Shown: positions 43,624-52,291 of the stretch, in pieces | How the letters are laid out: each line of letters begins with the position of its first letter | Numbering within the stretch: the stretch's first letter is position 1 | Assembly (NCBI GenBank): GCA_035549175.1 | Contig: DASZRL010000104.1 | Location: 1-64,000 of the forward strand | Source of the DNA: DASTSN01 sp035549175 | GTDB taxonomy: Bacteria > Bacteroidota > Bacteroidia > Chitinophagales > Chitinophagaceae | Direction of reading: 5' to 3' | Length of the DNA stretch: 64,000 bases | Translations under genes and position numbers: made by a program | The notes under the pieces: generated by a model | Seen by the model: the letters and a program-made list of their open reading frames with translations, nothing else | Told to the model about the DNA's origin: nothing | The model's database searches: none

Positions 43624-43658
43624 AAAAAGTCCCGGCGGGTTACCCGCCGGGACTTTTT
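43624..43658. terminator. Strong bidirectional terminator between kbl and the lipoprotein gene
   Basis: Perfect 16-bp stem (43624-43639 with 43643-43658), 3-nt loop, with A5 at one end and T5 at the other. It serves kbl on the plus strand and the convergent lipoprotein gene on the minus strand. Confidence 0.9.
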
Positions 43659-43689
43659 GTGCTGGTCCCGTGGCGTCGGCCCGGGCGGC

Positions 43690-44289
43690 TTAATTCACTT
43701 TCAGGTTGAGACCCTGGGCGGCCTGCCGCAGTCCATCCAGCCCGGTCTTGTCGCCCCGGATGGTCACCAGCAGGCGGTCCGCGGCCGTATAGGTCAGTTC
43801 GTAACTGTCCTCGCTCTTATGGTAGGATTCCACGGCCTTCTGCCCGTTGAAATCAACGGTTTTCGTATAGCCGTCTTCGTTTTCCGACTGGACGCTCATC
43901 TTGGTCCAGTAATTCAGGGAATAGATGCCGGCTCCCGCCTCGCCGGCGCAATCGAAGATCGACAGGCGGATCTGCTGGCTGTCATCCGCCTTCTTATAGG
44001 TCGCATCGGCGGAGGCAAATCCCATCATGCTGTTGGCATTGAAACTGGATCGTTTCATGCCCAGGAGTTCGTCGGGCAGCATGGCCTTCAGCTGGTCGGT
44101 GGTCAGCGGGGTGAGCTTTTTCAGCTCTTCCATCTTCTTTTCCATATCGCTGCTGGCCCTGGAAGCTTCGGTGAGGTCCAGTTTTACCTTGGTCTTGCCA
44201 TCGTCACTGGTGATCGTAGTTGTGTTGCGGCTCTTGCAGGCAGCCAGCGCAAGCCCGGCGCAGAGCAGGAGGGGGAGAAAGCGGCGCAT
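43690..44289 (-). CDS. Lipoprotein of unknown function
   Basis: A 199-residue lipoprotein (lipobox ALAAC, Cys18) with a central helix (SDMEKKMEELKKLTPLT) and a globular C-terminal domain (TYKKADDSQQIRLSIFDCAGEAGAGIYSLNYW). The DELLGMKRSSFNANSMMGFASADATYK stretch is shared by a group of Bacteroidota lipoproteins whose role I cannot name. A near-match -7 box (TAGATTTA, 44328-44335 minus) lies 38 bp before the ATG. Convergent with kbl. Confidence 0.8.
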   Translation of the reverse strand: MRRFLPLLLCAGLALAACKSRNTTTITSDDGKTKVKLDLTEASRASSDMEKKMEELKKLTPLTTDQLKAMLPDELLGMKRSSFNANSMMGFASADATYKKADDSQQIRLSIFDCAGEAGAGIYSLNYWTKMSVQSENEDGYTKTVDFNGQKAVESYHKSEDSYELTYTAADRLLVTIRGDKTGLDGLRQAAQGLNLKVN

Positions 44290-44327
44290 AGTTATAGGTT
44301 TTGGTATAAGGTTTTGGTGTACTCTCG

Positions 44328-44335
44328 TAAATCTA
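44328..44335 (-). promoter_or_regulatory. Possible -7 box of the lipoprotein gene
   Basis: Reads TAGATTTA on the minus strand, one base off TAnnTTTG, 38 bp before the start at 44289. Confidence 0.35.
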
Positions 44336-44493
44336 CGCGAAAAAAAATGCTAAATGCCAGGAAAATTTGCAGCAACCGTTATGAGAAATAATAAAGGCTT
44401 TGTACCTTCGTTCTACCTCCGATGGACCAATTCTACCGAATCCTTCCTTTGCAAAATTCCATTTACTGAAGTCTGTTTTTAATTTCGGCGAAT

Positions 44494-44622
44494 ATGAAAA
44501 GAACAATCTGTTACTTTTTAACAGGTGCCATCCTTGTTTTCTGCCTTTCCTCCTGCGCCGCCAGCAAGCGTGACTGTCAGGGCGTGCGGCATTACAAGCT
44601 GAAAAACGGCATATACCTGTAA
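44494..44622 (+). CDS. Very small lipoprotein (42 residues)
   Basis: ATG at 44494 encodes MKRTICYFLTGAILVFCLSS followed by CAASKRDCQGVRHYKLKNG and IYL. The signal peptide ends in a good lipobox (LSSC), leaving a mature lipopeptide of about 22 residues with a DCQGVRHYK motif. Coding is supported by the signal, by a terminator 26 bp after the stop and by the clean flanking sequence. Short lipoproteins with a similar DCxG-RH-K core occur in Bacteroidota, as far as I recall, but have no known role. A weak -7 box (TTCCTTTG, 44444-44451) lies 42 bp upstream. Confidence 0.7.
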   Translation: MKRTICYFLTGAILVFCLSSCAASKRDCQGVRHYKLKNGIYL

Positions 44623-44647
44623 GATTCCGACAACCCAAACGATAAGC

Positions 44648-44674
44648 ACCCGGAGCAGAACGCCCGGGTTTTTC
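44648..44674 (+). terminator. Terminator of the small lipoprotein gene
   Basis: Stem ACCCGG / CCGGGT (44648-44653 with 44664-44669) followed by a run of five T. It ends at the stop of the convergent LysE gene. Confidence 0.65.
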
Positions 44675-45300
44675 TATTTCCGTTCGCCAAGCATGCGCAG
44701 CCCCAGGGCAACCAGGATCAGTCCCGTGCCCTTTTCCTGCCAGCGCCAAAAGGCGGGGCTGCCCTGCAGGACTTGGCGGAACCGTCCCGTCAGCAGCGCC
44801 ACCAGGATCAGCACCGCTGTTCCCTGCAGGTCAAACCATAACCCCAGTAAGGCAAATTGCCGGGAGGCGGGGCCTGCGGCCGGATCAATGAACTGGGGCA
44901 GGAAAGAAAGGAAAAAGATGGCCACCTTCGGGTTCAGCAGGTTGGTCAGCACCGCCTGCATATAAATGGTCCGGTACGGAAGCGTCTGCAACCTAACCAG
45001 GCTGGCCGGACCGGTCTTCCGGACGAGGGACCGGATACCCAGGTACAGCAGGTAGGCCGCCCCGGCATACTGGACCAGGTGAAACAGCAGCACGGAACGC
45101 TCCATGATCCGGGACAGGCCGAAGACGGCGGCCGCCACATGGAAAAGGCATCCGCTGAATATGCCGGCCGCCGAAAGGATCCCGGCGCGGGCGCCCTGCG
45201 AGAGGCTGCGCGCTGCCGTGTACAGCATGTCGGGACCCGGTGCCAGATTGATCAGCAGGCTGGCCGTCAGGAAAAGGTAGAAATGGGGGGAGGTAAGCAT
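44674..45300 (-). CDS. LysE/RhtB-family exporter
   Basis: A 208-residue inner-membrane protein with about six hydrophobic helices. The first helices carry the family motif NLAPGPDMLYTAARSLSQGARAGILSAAGIFSGC, and AVLTNLLNPKVAIFFLSFLPQF is the second hallmark. Members export amino acids such as lysine, homoserine or threonine; the substrate here cannot be told. A near-match -7 box (TACTTTTA, 45324-45331 minus) lies 23 bp before the ATG. It is divergent from the beta-lactamase gene. Confidence 0.94.
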   Translation of the reverse strand: MLTSPHFYLFLTASLLINLAPGPDMLYTAARSLSQGARAGILSAAGIFSGCLFHVAAAVFGLSRIMERSVLLFHLVQYAGAAYLLYLGIRSLVRKTGPASLVRLQTLPYRTIYMQAVLTNLLNPKVAIFFLSFLPQFIDPAAGPASRQFALLGLWFDLQGTAVLILVALLTGRFRQVLQGSPAFWRWQEKGTGLILVALGLRMLGERK

Positions 45301-45323
45301 GGCGTCGTCCGGTGGGTAAAGGG

Positions 45324-45331
45324 TAAAAGTA
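45324..45331 (-). promoter_or_regulatory. Probable -7 box of the LysE-family gene
   Basis: Reads TACTTTTA on the minus strand, one base off TAnnTTTG, 23 bp before the start at 45300. Confidence 0.4.
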
Positions 45332-45362
45332 CCATTTTTGGGCCTGGGTGCGGGGTACTGGT

Positions 45363-45370
45363 TACCTTTG
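45363..45370 (+). promoter_or_regulatory. -7 box of the class D beta-lactamase gene
   Basis: TACCTTTG, a full match to TAnnTTTG, 14 bp before the ATG at 45385. Confidence 0.6.
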
Positions 45371-45384
45371 CGGAAATTTTTTGC

Positions 45385-46194
45385 ATGAAATCGATCGCCT
45401 CATCCCTGCTTCTTGCCGTTGCCCTGTATTCCTGTGCCCCCAACAATGTGACGATTGATAACAGTCTCGGGAAATTTTTCGATTCAACCGGTACCGTGGG
45501 CTGCTTTGCCCTCTATGACAACGGTACCAACCAGTTTACCATCTACAACCTGCCCCGGTACCGGGACAGCAGTTTCCTGCCCGCCTCCACGTTCAAGATT
45601 GTCAACTCCCTGATAGGGCTGCAGACCGGCCGGATCAGCAGCGACAGCATGGTCATTCCCTGGGACGGCGTGGTGCGCAGGGTCAAGGAATGGAACCAGG
45701 ATCTTTCCATGTACCGCGCCTTCCGGTATTCCGCGGTGCCCTATTACCAGGAAGTTGCCCGGCGTATCGGCCGGGATACCATGCAGTTCTGGCTGGACTC
45801 CCTGAGTTACGGGACGCACACGATCGGGCCGCGTATCGACAGCTTCTGGCTGGATAATTCACTGAAAATTAAGCCTGATGAAGAACTGGGCCTGGTCAGG
45901 AAACTGTATTTCGACCAGCTCCCCTTTTTCAAAAGCTACCAGGAGACGGTCAAGCGCGCCATGCTCTTTGAAGACAATACCGCCTACCGGCTCAGTTATA
46001 AGACCGGCTGGGGTTACAATGAGCGGGGGCACTCCGTCGGCTGGGTGGTCGGGTATGTGGAAGAGAATAACCATCCCTACTTTTTCGTTCTCAACCTGGA
46101 ATCGGCCGACCCCGCGATCGATATGGCGGCCGTACGGATGGGTGTCCTCAAGGGGATCCTGCGGCAGCTGGGATTTCTGCAGGGAAAGATGTAA
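45385..46194 (+). CDS. Class D (OXA-type) beta-lactamase-like lipoprotein
   Basis: A 269-residue protein with a short signal (MKSIASSLLLAVALYSC) whose last residues could form a lipobox (LYSC, Cys17). It has the class D active-site set: S-T-F-K (Ser68, Lys71), S-A-V (116-118), the aromatic-Gly position Y-G-T (142-144, usually Y/F-G-N), FWLDNSLKI with the tryptophan that stabilises carbamylated lysine, and K-T-G (206-208) followed by WGYNERGHSVGWVVGYVE. All catalytic residues are present, so hydrolysis of beta-lactams in the periplasm is likely but its spectrum is unknown. An upstream open frame to 44857 overlaps the LysE gene and is not used. Confidence 0.92.
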   Translation: MKSIASSLLLAVALYSCAPNNVTIDNSLGKFFDSTGTVGCFALYDNGTNQFTIYNLPRYRDSSFLPASTFKIVNSLIGLQTGRISSDSMVIPWDGVVRRVKEWNQDLSMYRAFRYSAVPYYQEVARRIGRDTMQFWLDSLSYGTHTIGPRIDSFWLDNSLKIKPDEELGLVRKLYFDQLPFFKSYQETVKRAMLFEDNTAYRLSYKTGWGYNERGHSVGWVVGYVEENNHPYFFVLNLESADPAIDMAAVRMGVLKGILRQLGFLQGKM

Positions 46195-46245
46195 TCCGCT
46201 GCATCTAGCATAATATTTGATTTACAGCGGGCTCAACGGATCTTC

Positions 46246-47250
46246 GTGACCTACCAGTTCCAATATGGTTATTTTTTCTGGCTCCTGCTGGGCCTTCCCG
46301 TGCTGGCTGGGTTGTTTATCTGGGTGGCGCGCTGGAAAAGGCGGGTTACCCGGCGTATCGGGGAGGAGCGGCTTGTACATGCGCTGACGGCCGGGTTTTC
46401 GCCGCTGCGGTTCCGCGCCAAATTCCTGCTTTTCTCCGCCGCCTTTGCCCTGGGCGTGGTGGCGCTGACCAACCTGCGCAGGCCCGGCGGTGCGGAATCC
46501 ATCCTGCGCAAGGGGATCGACGTCGTGGTCGCCCTGGACGTAAGCCGCAGCATGGAGGCCACCGACCTGCAGCCCAACCGCCTGGAGCGGGCCAAGCAGG
46601 TCATCCTGAAGCTCATGGATGCGATGCCCAATGATCGCATCGGCCTGGTCCTGTTTGCCGGCCGGGCCTACCTGCAGATGCCCCTGACCGTGGACCATGG
46701 TGCCGCGAAACTCTTTGTTTCCTCGGCTGATCCTGATGCCATCAATGTGCAGGGTACGGTGATCGCCGATGCGCTGCAGATGAGCGCCAACGCCTTTAAC
46801 CCGAAGGAGCGCCGCTTCAAATCGATCATCCTGCTCTCCGACGGGGAGGATTTTGATGCCAACGCGCTGAAAAAGGCGGAAGAGCTGGCCAGCCAGGGCG
46901 TCATGATCAATACGGTGGGCATCGGGTCTCCCGAAGGAGCCGAGATCATCGACCCGGTTACCGGCGCAGTCAAAAAGGATGCGCAGGGAAACACGGTCAT
47001 CACCCGGCTCAACGAGGACGAACTGCGGCAGATCGCCGCCAGGACCCACGGGGTGTATGTGCACCTGCAATCCAGCGACGAGGCGGTGCAGACCCTGCAG
47101 GCGCAACTGGCCCAGATTGACCGCAAGGCCTACGGGGACGTTTCCCTGATGAACTTCAGGTCGTATTATATGTGGTTCGCCGTGCCCATGTTCCTGCTGT
47201 TGCTGGCCGAGCTGCTGCTTTCCGAAAACCGAAAAAAGAAACCCGCATGA
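46246..47250 (+). CDS. batB: BatB-like von Willebrand factor A membrane protein
   Basis: A 334-residue protein with membrane helices near both ends (WLLLGLPVLAGLFIWV; FLLFSAAFALGVVAL; MWFAVPMFLLLLAELLL) around a VWA domain. The metal-ion-dependent adhesion site DVSRS (Asp98, Ser100, Ser102) and the LLSDGEDFDA motif are intact. The layout and the 4-bp overlap with the following TPR gene identify it as BatB of the Bacteroides aerotolerance cluster. The start is GTG at 46246. The usual partners MoxR ATPase, DUF58 protein, BatA and BatD are absent from this window. Role in oxidative stress or envelope assembly is inferred from the family. Confidence 0.88.
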   Translation: MTYQFQYGYFFWLLLGLPVLAGLFIWVARWKRRVTRRIGEERLVHALTAGFSPLRFRAKFLLFSAAFALGVVALTNLRRPGGAESILRKGIDVVVALDVSRSMEATDLQPNRLERAKQVILKLMDAMPNDRIGLVLFAGRAYLQMPLTVDHGAAKLFVSSADPDAINVQGTVIADALQMSANAFNPKERRFKSIILLSDGEDFDANALKKAEELASQGVMINTVGIGSPEGAEIIDPVTGAVKKDAQGNTVITRLNEDELRQIAARTHGVYVHLQSSDEAVQTLQAQLAQIDRKAYGDVSLMNFRSYYMWFAVPMFLLLLAELLLSENRKKKPA

Positions 47251-47900
47251 GCGCCCGGGCAATCCTTACCGCATGTGCCTTTTTCGTGGTCCTGTCAGGG
47301 GCCAGGGGCCAGGGAGACCGTACCACCCGGGAGATGATCCAGGCTGCCAATGACCTGTACAGGCAGCAGCAATACGAGCAGGCCGAACAGCAGTACAACC
47401 AGGTCCTGGACCGGGACCATGCCAACAACCTGGCCCGCTATAACCTGGCGAGCACCCTGTACCAGCGCGGAAAAAGGGAGGACGCCATCAAGCTCTTCCA
47501 GGAACTGGCCACCACCGACGGGGTGGAGCCTTCCATCCGGTCCAGGGCCTATTACAATGCCGGGGTGGCACTGACGCGCCAAAACCAGCTGGAGGATGCG
47601 GTGGAAGCCTACATGAACTGCCTGCGGCTGAACCCTGAGGACACGGAGGCCCGGGAAAACCTGCAGAAGGCGCTGCTGGAACTTCGCAAACATACCCCGC
47701 CCAAAAAACCGCAGGAAGACGAAAAAAAGAAAAAGCAACAACAGCAGCAGAAAAAACAGCAGCAGCAATCCCAGCCCAAAATGGATCCCCGGGAGGCCGA
47801 GCAACGGCTCAAACTCATGGAACAGAAGGAAAAGGAAGTCCTGCAGCGCATGCAGAGCGAAAAGGCCAAGAGCGGCAATGCCCTGCCCAAAGATTGGTAA
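47247..47900 (+). CDS. batC: BatC-like TPR protein
   Basis: A 217-residue protein with a signal peptide (MSARAILTACAFFVVLSGARG), three TPR repeats (EMIQAANDLYRQQQYEQAEQ; ARYNLASTLYQRGKREDAIK; AYYNAGVALTRQNQLEDAVE) and a charged low-complexity K/Q stretch ending in KDW, a typical BatC tail. Its ATG overlaps the batB stop by four bases (ATGA), so translation is coupled. An earlier in-frame ATG at 47172 lies inside batB and is ignored. It probably binds the BatB domain in the periplasm. Confidence 0.88.
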   Translation: MSARAILTACAFFVVLSGARGQGDRTTREMIQAANDLYRQQQYEQAEQQYNQVLDRDHANNLARYNLASTLYQRGKREDAIKLFQELATTDGVEPSIRSRAYYNAGVALTRQNQLEDAVEAYMNCLRLNPEDTEARENLQKALLELRKHTPPKKPQEDEKKKKQQQQQKKQQQQSQPKMDPREAEQRLKLMEQKEKEVLQRMQSEKAKSGNALPKDW

Positions 47901-47921
47901 ACATCCCTGCCCGATCTTTGT

Positions 47922-47929
47922 TAGTTTTG
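47922..47929 (+). promoter_or_regulatory. -7 box of ispG
   Basis: TAGTTTTG, a full match to TAnnTTTG, 24 bp before the ATG at 47954 and 21 bp after the batC stop. Confidence 0.6.
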
Positions 47930-47953
47930 TACACTCATCACCCAGCGGGGCTT

Positions 47954-49957
47954 ATGCAATTTTACTGCGCATCTTTAACTGACTACCAGCGTCTTCCGAC
48001 CCGGGAAGTACGGATCGGCGATCTGGCCCTGGGCCATTTTCATCCCATCCGGGTCCAGACCATGACCACTACCGATACCCTGGATACCCTGGCTACGGTT
48101 GAACAATCCATCCGTTGCATCGAGGCGGGGGCGGAACTGGTCCGCATTACGGCGCCCTCGCGCAAGGAGGCGGAAAACCTGCTGCATATCCGCAACGAAC
48201 TGCGGCGCAGGGGATACCATACGCCCCTGGTGGCGGATATCCATTTCACGCCCCATGCGGCCGAGATCGCGGCGCGGATCGTGGAAAAGGTCCGGATCAA
48301 CCCGGGCAACTATGTCGACAAAAAGAAGTTCGAACAGATCGAATACACCGATGCCGAGTACCAGGAAGAGATCGAGCGGATCCGGGAGCGGTTCACGCCC
48401 CTGGTCAGCATCTGCAAGCAGTACGGTACGGCCATGCGTATCGGCACCAACCACGGATCCCTGAGTGACCGGATCATGAGCCGCTACGGCGATACGCCGA
48501 TGGGCATGGTGGAAAGCGCCATGGAGTTCCTTCGGATCGCCCGCCTGGAAAGCTATCACAATATTGTCCTCAGCATGAAGTCCAGCAACCCCCAGGTGAT
48601 GGTGCAGGCCTACCGGCTGCTGGTCCGTACCATGCAGGAAGAGTTCGGGGAATGCTATCCCCTCCACCTGGGCGTAACGGAAGCCGGGGACGGCGAGGAC
48701 GGCCGCATCAAGAGCGCCATCGGGATCGGCACCCTGCTGGAGGACGGCCTGGGCGATACGATCCGCGTCTCCCTGACGGAAGATCCCGAGTTCGAGATCC
48801 CGGTATGCCGGGACCTGGTCCGGCGCTATGTCCCTTCTGCCACCGCCGCGGCCTCACCGGGGCGCGTACCGGCCATTGAAAAACTGCCCTACTCGCCTTT
48901 TGCCTACAGTCGGCGTCCCACCTTCGCCGTGGACCGGATCGGCGGCACCCAGGTGCCCGTCGTGATCGCCGATCTCAGCGACCTGGATGCGATCACCCCG
49001 GCGAGCCTGGAGGCTGTTGGTTACTCGTATGACCCCGTGACGGACAAGTGGGCGATCAGTGACAGCGCCGCGGATTATATTTTTACCGGCCATCGCCTGC
49101 TGGATTTTCCCCTGCCGGGCACCCTTAAAGTGATCGTGTACCCGGAAGCCTGGAAGGCAGCCGGTGATCCCGCCACCTATTTTCCCCTGTTTCAGGACAG
49201 CGGGTACGTACAGGCTGAGCAGCGCAGCGAGACGCTCAATTTTGTGCTGGTCGACTGCTATAATGATCAGCCTGCGCTCAACGATTATACCTACCTGGAC
49301 GAGCTGGCGGGTGATCCCCGGGTCGTGCTCTGCCTTTCCACTACCCACCGCAACGCGGTCCAGTCCCTGCGGCGGATGTTCGTGGAACTGATGAACAGGG
49401 GCATCGACAACCCGGTGGTGCTGATCTGTGATTCCAATGGGCAGACGCCGGACGAACACCTGATTCATTTCGCGACCGAGACCGGGGCCCTGCTGCTGGA
49501 AGGCATGGGTGACGGCATCTGCCTGGGGTATGGGCCGGCGGCCCGCCTGGACAGCGTGCAGGTCAGGGGCCGTACCTACCTTCCGGTACGCGACCGCTAC
49601 CAGTTTGCCAACAATACCGCCTTCAGTATCCTGCAGGCCACGCGCACGCGGATATCCAAGACGGAATATATTTCCTGCCCCAGCTGCGGCCGGACCCTGT
49701 TCGACCTGCAGGAGACCACGGCCCGCATCCGCGCCGTGACCCATCATCTGAAAGGCGTGAAGATTGCTATCATGGGATGCATAGTGAACGGGCCCGGGGA
49801 GATGGCGGATGCTGATTTCGGGTACGTGGGCAGCGGCCCGGGCAAGATCACCCTGTACAAGGGGAAGGAGGTGATCAAGCGTGGCGTTCCCAGCGAAGTG
49901 GCCGTGGAGGAACTCATTGCCCTGCTCCGCGAACATGGCGCCTGGGTAGAACCATAA
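47954..49957 (+). CDS. ispG: 4-hydroxy-3-methylbut-2-enyl diphosphate synthase, long form
   Basis: IspG makes HMBPP in the methylerythritol phosphate pathway of isoprenoid synthesis, using a [4Fe-4S] cluster. The 667-residue product has the N-terminal TIM-barrel (IGDLALGHFHPIRVQTMTTTDT, VADIHFTPHAAEIAARIVEKVRINPGN), a large insert (about residues 290-540) and the C-terminal cluster domain with Cys575, Cys578 and Cys609 and ligand Glu616 (CPSCGRTLFD, GCIVNGPGEMADADFGYVG). The three-domain form with an insert is usual in Bacteroidota, Chlamydiae and plants. ATG at 47954 is used; an in-frame ATG at 47894 overlaps batC. Four genes to 53219 follow on the same strand. Confidence 0.97.
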   Translation: MQFYCASLTDYQRLPTREVRIGDLALGHFHPIRVQTMTTTDTLDTLATVEQSIRCIEAGAELVRITAPSRKEAENLLHIRNELRRRGYHTPLVADIHFTPHAAEIAARIVEKVRINPGNYVDKKKFEQIEYTDAEYQEEIERIRERFTPLVSICKQYGTAMRIGTNHGSLSDRIMSRYGDTPMGMVESAMEFLRIARLESYHNIVLSMKSSNPQVMVQAYRLLVRTMQEEFGECYPLHLGVTEAGDGEDGRIKSAIGIGTLLEDGLGDTIRVSLTEDPEFEIPVCRDLVRRYVPSATAAASPGRVPAIEKLPYSPFAYSRRPTFAVDRIGGTQVPVVIADLSDLDAITPASLEAVGYSYDPVTDKWAISDSAADYIFTGHRLLDFPLPGTLKVIVYPEAWKAAGDPATYFPLFQDSGYVQAEQRSETLNFVLVDCYNDQPALNDYTYLDELAGDPRVVLCLSTTHRNAVQSLRRMFVELMNRGIDNPVVLICDSNGQTPDEHLIHFATETGALLLEGMGDGICLGYGPAARLDSVQVRGRTYLPVRDRYQFANNTAFSILQATRTRISKTEYISCPSCGRTLFDLQETTARIRAVTHHLKGVKIAIMGCIVNGPGEMADADFGYVGSGPGKITLYKGKEVIKRGVPSEVAVEELIALLREHGAWVEP

Positions 49958-49965
49958 CCGTCCGC

Positions 49966-50673
49966 ATGAACCGAAACCTGTTTGCCTGGCTGTACCTGCT
50001 GGTCCTGGCGGCCGACCTGGCGGCCCTGGTCCTTCAGCGGCCCGTTGCGGCCGCCTTCGCCAAGGCCCTGCTGATGCCCCTGCTCCTGGCCTATTTCCTG
50101 GCCTGCGCGGGCGGTACCCGCAGCCGGCTACTACTCCCGGTCACGGTCGCCCTGGTATGTTCCTGGGCCGGAGACCTGCTGCTGATCTTCGAGGACCGCA
50201 ACCCCGTGTTTTTTCTGGCAGGCCTGGCGGCCTTTCTGTTGGCCCAGCTGGCCTATATCCGGGTCCTGGCAGCCATCCTGCGCCAGCAGGGCCTCCGGCT
50301 GCGCGGCATATGGATCATCCCGGTCCTTGTGTATTACGTGGTTCTGATGTGGTGGCTGGATCCGCACCTGGCTGACCTGCGCTGGCCGGTCCGGGTTTAC
50401 GGCCTGGTCATCACGACCATGCTCATGCTGGCCCTGCACCTGCTGCGGCCCGGGTGGACGCAGCCCGCGGGCCGTGTCCTCGCCGCCGGGGCGGCCCTGT
50501 TCGTAAGTTCCGATTCCCTGCTGGCGCTCAATAAATTCGTGCAGGCCTGGCCGGTCGCACCCCTGCTCATCATGCTGACCTACGGGCTGGCCGAGTATGG
50601 GCTGACCCGGGGGGCGATCCAGTATATTTGCCGCCAGTCAGCCCCTGCGCCGGCTGCGGACCTGACGCAATAA
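49966..50673 (+). CDS. Lysoplasmalogenase (YhhN family)
   Basis: A 235-residue integral membrane protein with about eight helices. The family core is seen in KALLMPLLLAYFLA, VCSWAGDLLLIFEDRNPVFFLAGLAAFLLAQLAYI and SDSLLALNKFV, which carries the conserved acidic residues proposed as the active site. YhhN proteins hydrolyse the vinyl-ether bond of lysoplasmalogens; whether this bacterium makes plasmalogens is unknown. The gene starts 8 bp after the ispG stop and ends 10 bp before nadB, so these are probably one transcript. Confidence 0.9.
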   Translation: MNRNLFAWLYLLVLAADLAALVLQRPVAAAFAKALLMPLLLAYFLACAGGTRSRLLLPVTVALVCSWAGDLLLIFEDRNPVFFLAGLAAFLLAQLAYIRVLAAILRQQGLRLRGIWIIPVLVYYVVLMWWLDPHLADLRWPVRVYGLVITTMLMLALHLLRPGWTQPAGRVLAAGAALFVSSDSLLALNKFVQAWPVAPLLIMLTYGLAEYGLTRGAIQYICRQSAPAPAADLTQ

Positions 50674-50683
50674 AGGATATCGT

Positions 50684-52285
50684 ATGCAACAAACCGATTT
50701 TCTGGTGATTGGTTCCGGCATTGCCGGGCTCACCTATGCGCTGAAGATTGCCCAGCATTACCCCGACCGGGAAGTGCTTGTCATCACCAAGGCGACCGCG
50801 GACGAGACCAATACCAAGTATGCCCAGGGCGGCGTGGCCGTAGTCAATGACCTGGAGAATGACAGCTTCGAGAAACATATCGAGGATACCCTGATAGCCG
50901 GCGACGGCCTCTGTAACCGGCAGGTCGTGGAGATCGTGGTGAAGGAGGGGCCCGACCGGGTCCAGGAAATCATCGACTGGGGTGCCCGGTTTGACAAGGC
51001 CGCCGACGGCGATTACAAACTGGGGCGGGAGGGAGGCCATTCGGAATTCCGGATCCTGCATTACAAGGACGTTACCGGCCGGGAAATGGAGCGGGCCCTG
51101 CTGGAGGCCGTTTCCCGGCAGCGCAATATCCGGTTTGTCAAGCACTGCTTCGTGGTGGATCTCATTACCCAGCACCACCTGGGGTACCTGGTCACCAAAT
51201 CCACGCCGGATATCGAGTGTTATGGGGTATATGTGCTCAACCTGCAGACCAACCAGATTGAAAAGATTCTGGCCAGGACCACCCTGCTGGCCTCCGGCGG
51301 CAACGGGCAGGTCTACCGTACCACCACGAACCCCTATATCGCCACCGGCGACGGGGTGGCCATGGTCTACCGGGCCAAGGGGCGAATCGAAAACATGGAG
51401 TTCATCCAGTTTCATCCCACCGCGCTGTATGAACCGGGCGTCCGCGGGCAGGCCTTCCTGATCACGGAAGCCGTGCGCGGCGACGGCGGAATCCTGCGCA
51501 ACAAGGACGGGGAAGCCTTCATGGAACGGTATGATCCGCGCAAGGACCTGGCTCCCCGCGACATCGTGGCACGCGCCATCGACAGCGAAATGAAACGCAC
51601 CGGTACGGAACATGTGTGGCTGGACTGCCGGCATTTCAGCCGGGAGCGCTTCACTGAGCATTTTCCGACGATTTATGAAAAGTGCCTTTCCATCGGGATT
51701 GATATCACCCAGGCTATGATCCCCGTGGCGCCGGCGGCGCACTACAGCTGCGGCGGGATCAAGGTCGACCAGTGGGGACGCAGCAGTATCCGCCATCTCT
51801 ATGCCTGCGGGGAATGTTCCAGCACGGGCCTGCATGGCGCCAACCGCCTGGCCAGCAACTCCCTGCTGGAGGCGATGGTCTTCGCCCACCGCTGTTACCT
51901 CTCGGTAACCGAGACGGTTGATCAGATCCCCCTGCGCACCGATATCCCGGACTGGAATGCCCAGGGCACTTCCCAGCCCCGGGAAATGATCCTGATCACC
52001 CAGAGCCTGAAGGAACTCCAGCAGGTCATGAGCGATTACGTGGGGATCGTTCGCAATACCGTGCGGCTTGCGCGCGCGCTGCGCAGGCTGGACCTGCTCT
52101 GGGAAGAGACCGAGGCCCTGTACGAAGGCAGCACCCTGTCGCCCCAGTTGCTGGAACTGCGCAACATGATCACGGTGGGCTACCTGATCGTGAAGGGAGC
52201 GAGTTTCCGCCGGGAAAGCCGCGGCCTGCACTTCAATACGGACTACCCGCAGAAAAGCCCCCTGCTGCAAAACATCGTCTTGTAG
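50684..52285 (+). CDS. nadB: L-aspartate oxidase
   Basis: NadB oxidises L-aspartate to iminoaspartate, the first step of de novo NAD synthesis. The 533-residue flavoprotein has the FAD-binding N-terminus DFLVIGSGIAGLTYALKIA, the TNTKYAQGGVAVV stretch, the active-site segment RDIVARAIDSEMKR, and HYSCGGIKVDQWGRSS plus GECSSTGLHGANRLASNSLLE. Length is normal. The follow-on genes nadA and nadC are not here. It belongs to the run beginning at ispG; the next gene has its own -7 box. Confidence 0.97.
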   Translation: MQQTDFLVIGSGIAGLTYALKIAQHYPDREVLVITKATADETNTKYAQGGVAVVNDLENDSFEKHIEDTLIAGDGLCNRQVVEIVVKEGPDRVQEIIDWGARFDKAADGDYKLGREGGHSEFRILHYKDVTGREMERALLEAVSRQRNIRFVKHCFVVDLITQHHLGYLVTKSTPDIECYGVYVLNLQTNQIEKILARTTLLASGGNGQVYRTTTNPYIATGDGVAMVYRAKGRIENMEFIQFHPTALYEPGVRGQAFLITEAVRGDGGILRNKDGEAFMERYDPRKDLAPRDIVARAIDSEMKRTGTEHVWLDCRHFSRERFTEHFPTIYEKCLSIGIDITQAMIPVAPAAHYSCGGIKVDQWGRSSIRHLYACGECSSTGLHGANRLASNSLLEAMVFAHRCYLSVTETVDQIPLRTDIPDWNAQGTSQPREMILITQSLKELQQVMSDYVGIVRNTVRLARALRRLDLLWEETEALYEGSTLSPQLLELRNMITVGYLIVKGASFRRESRGLHFNTDYPQKSPLLQNIVL

Positions 52286-52291
52286 CTTTCC

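Noticed and set aside
47725..47785. A-rich CAG/AAA-type low-complexity stretch that could pass for a repeat array
   Set aside because: It encodes the Lys/Gln-rich tail of the BatC-like protein; units are irregular, and there are no spacers, so it is not a CRISPR or satellite.
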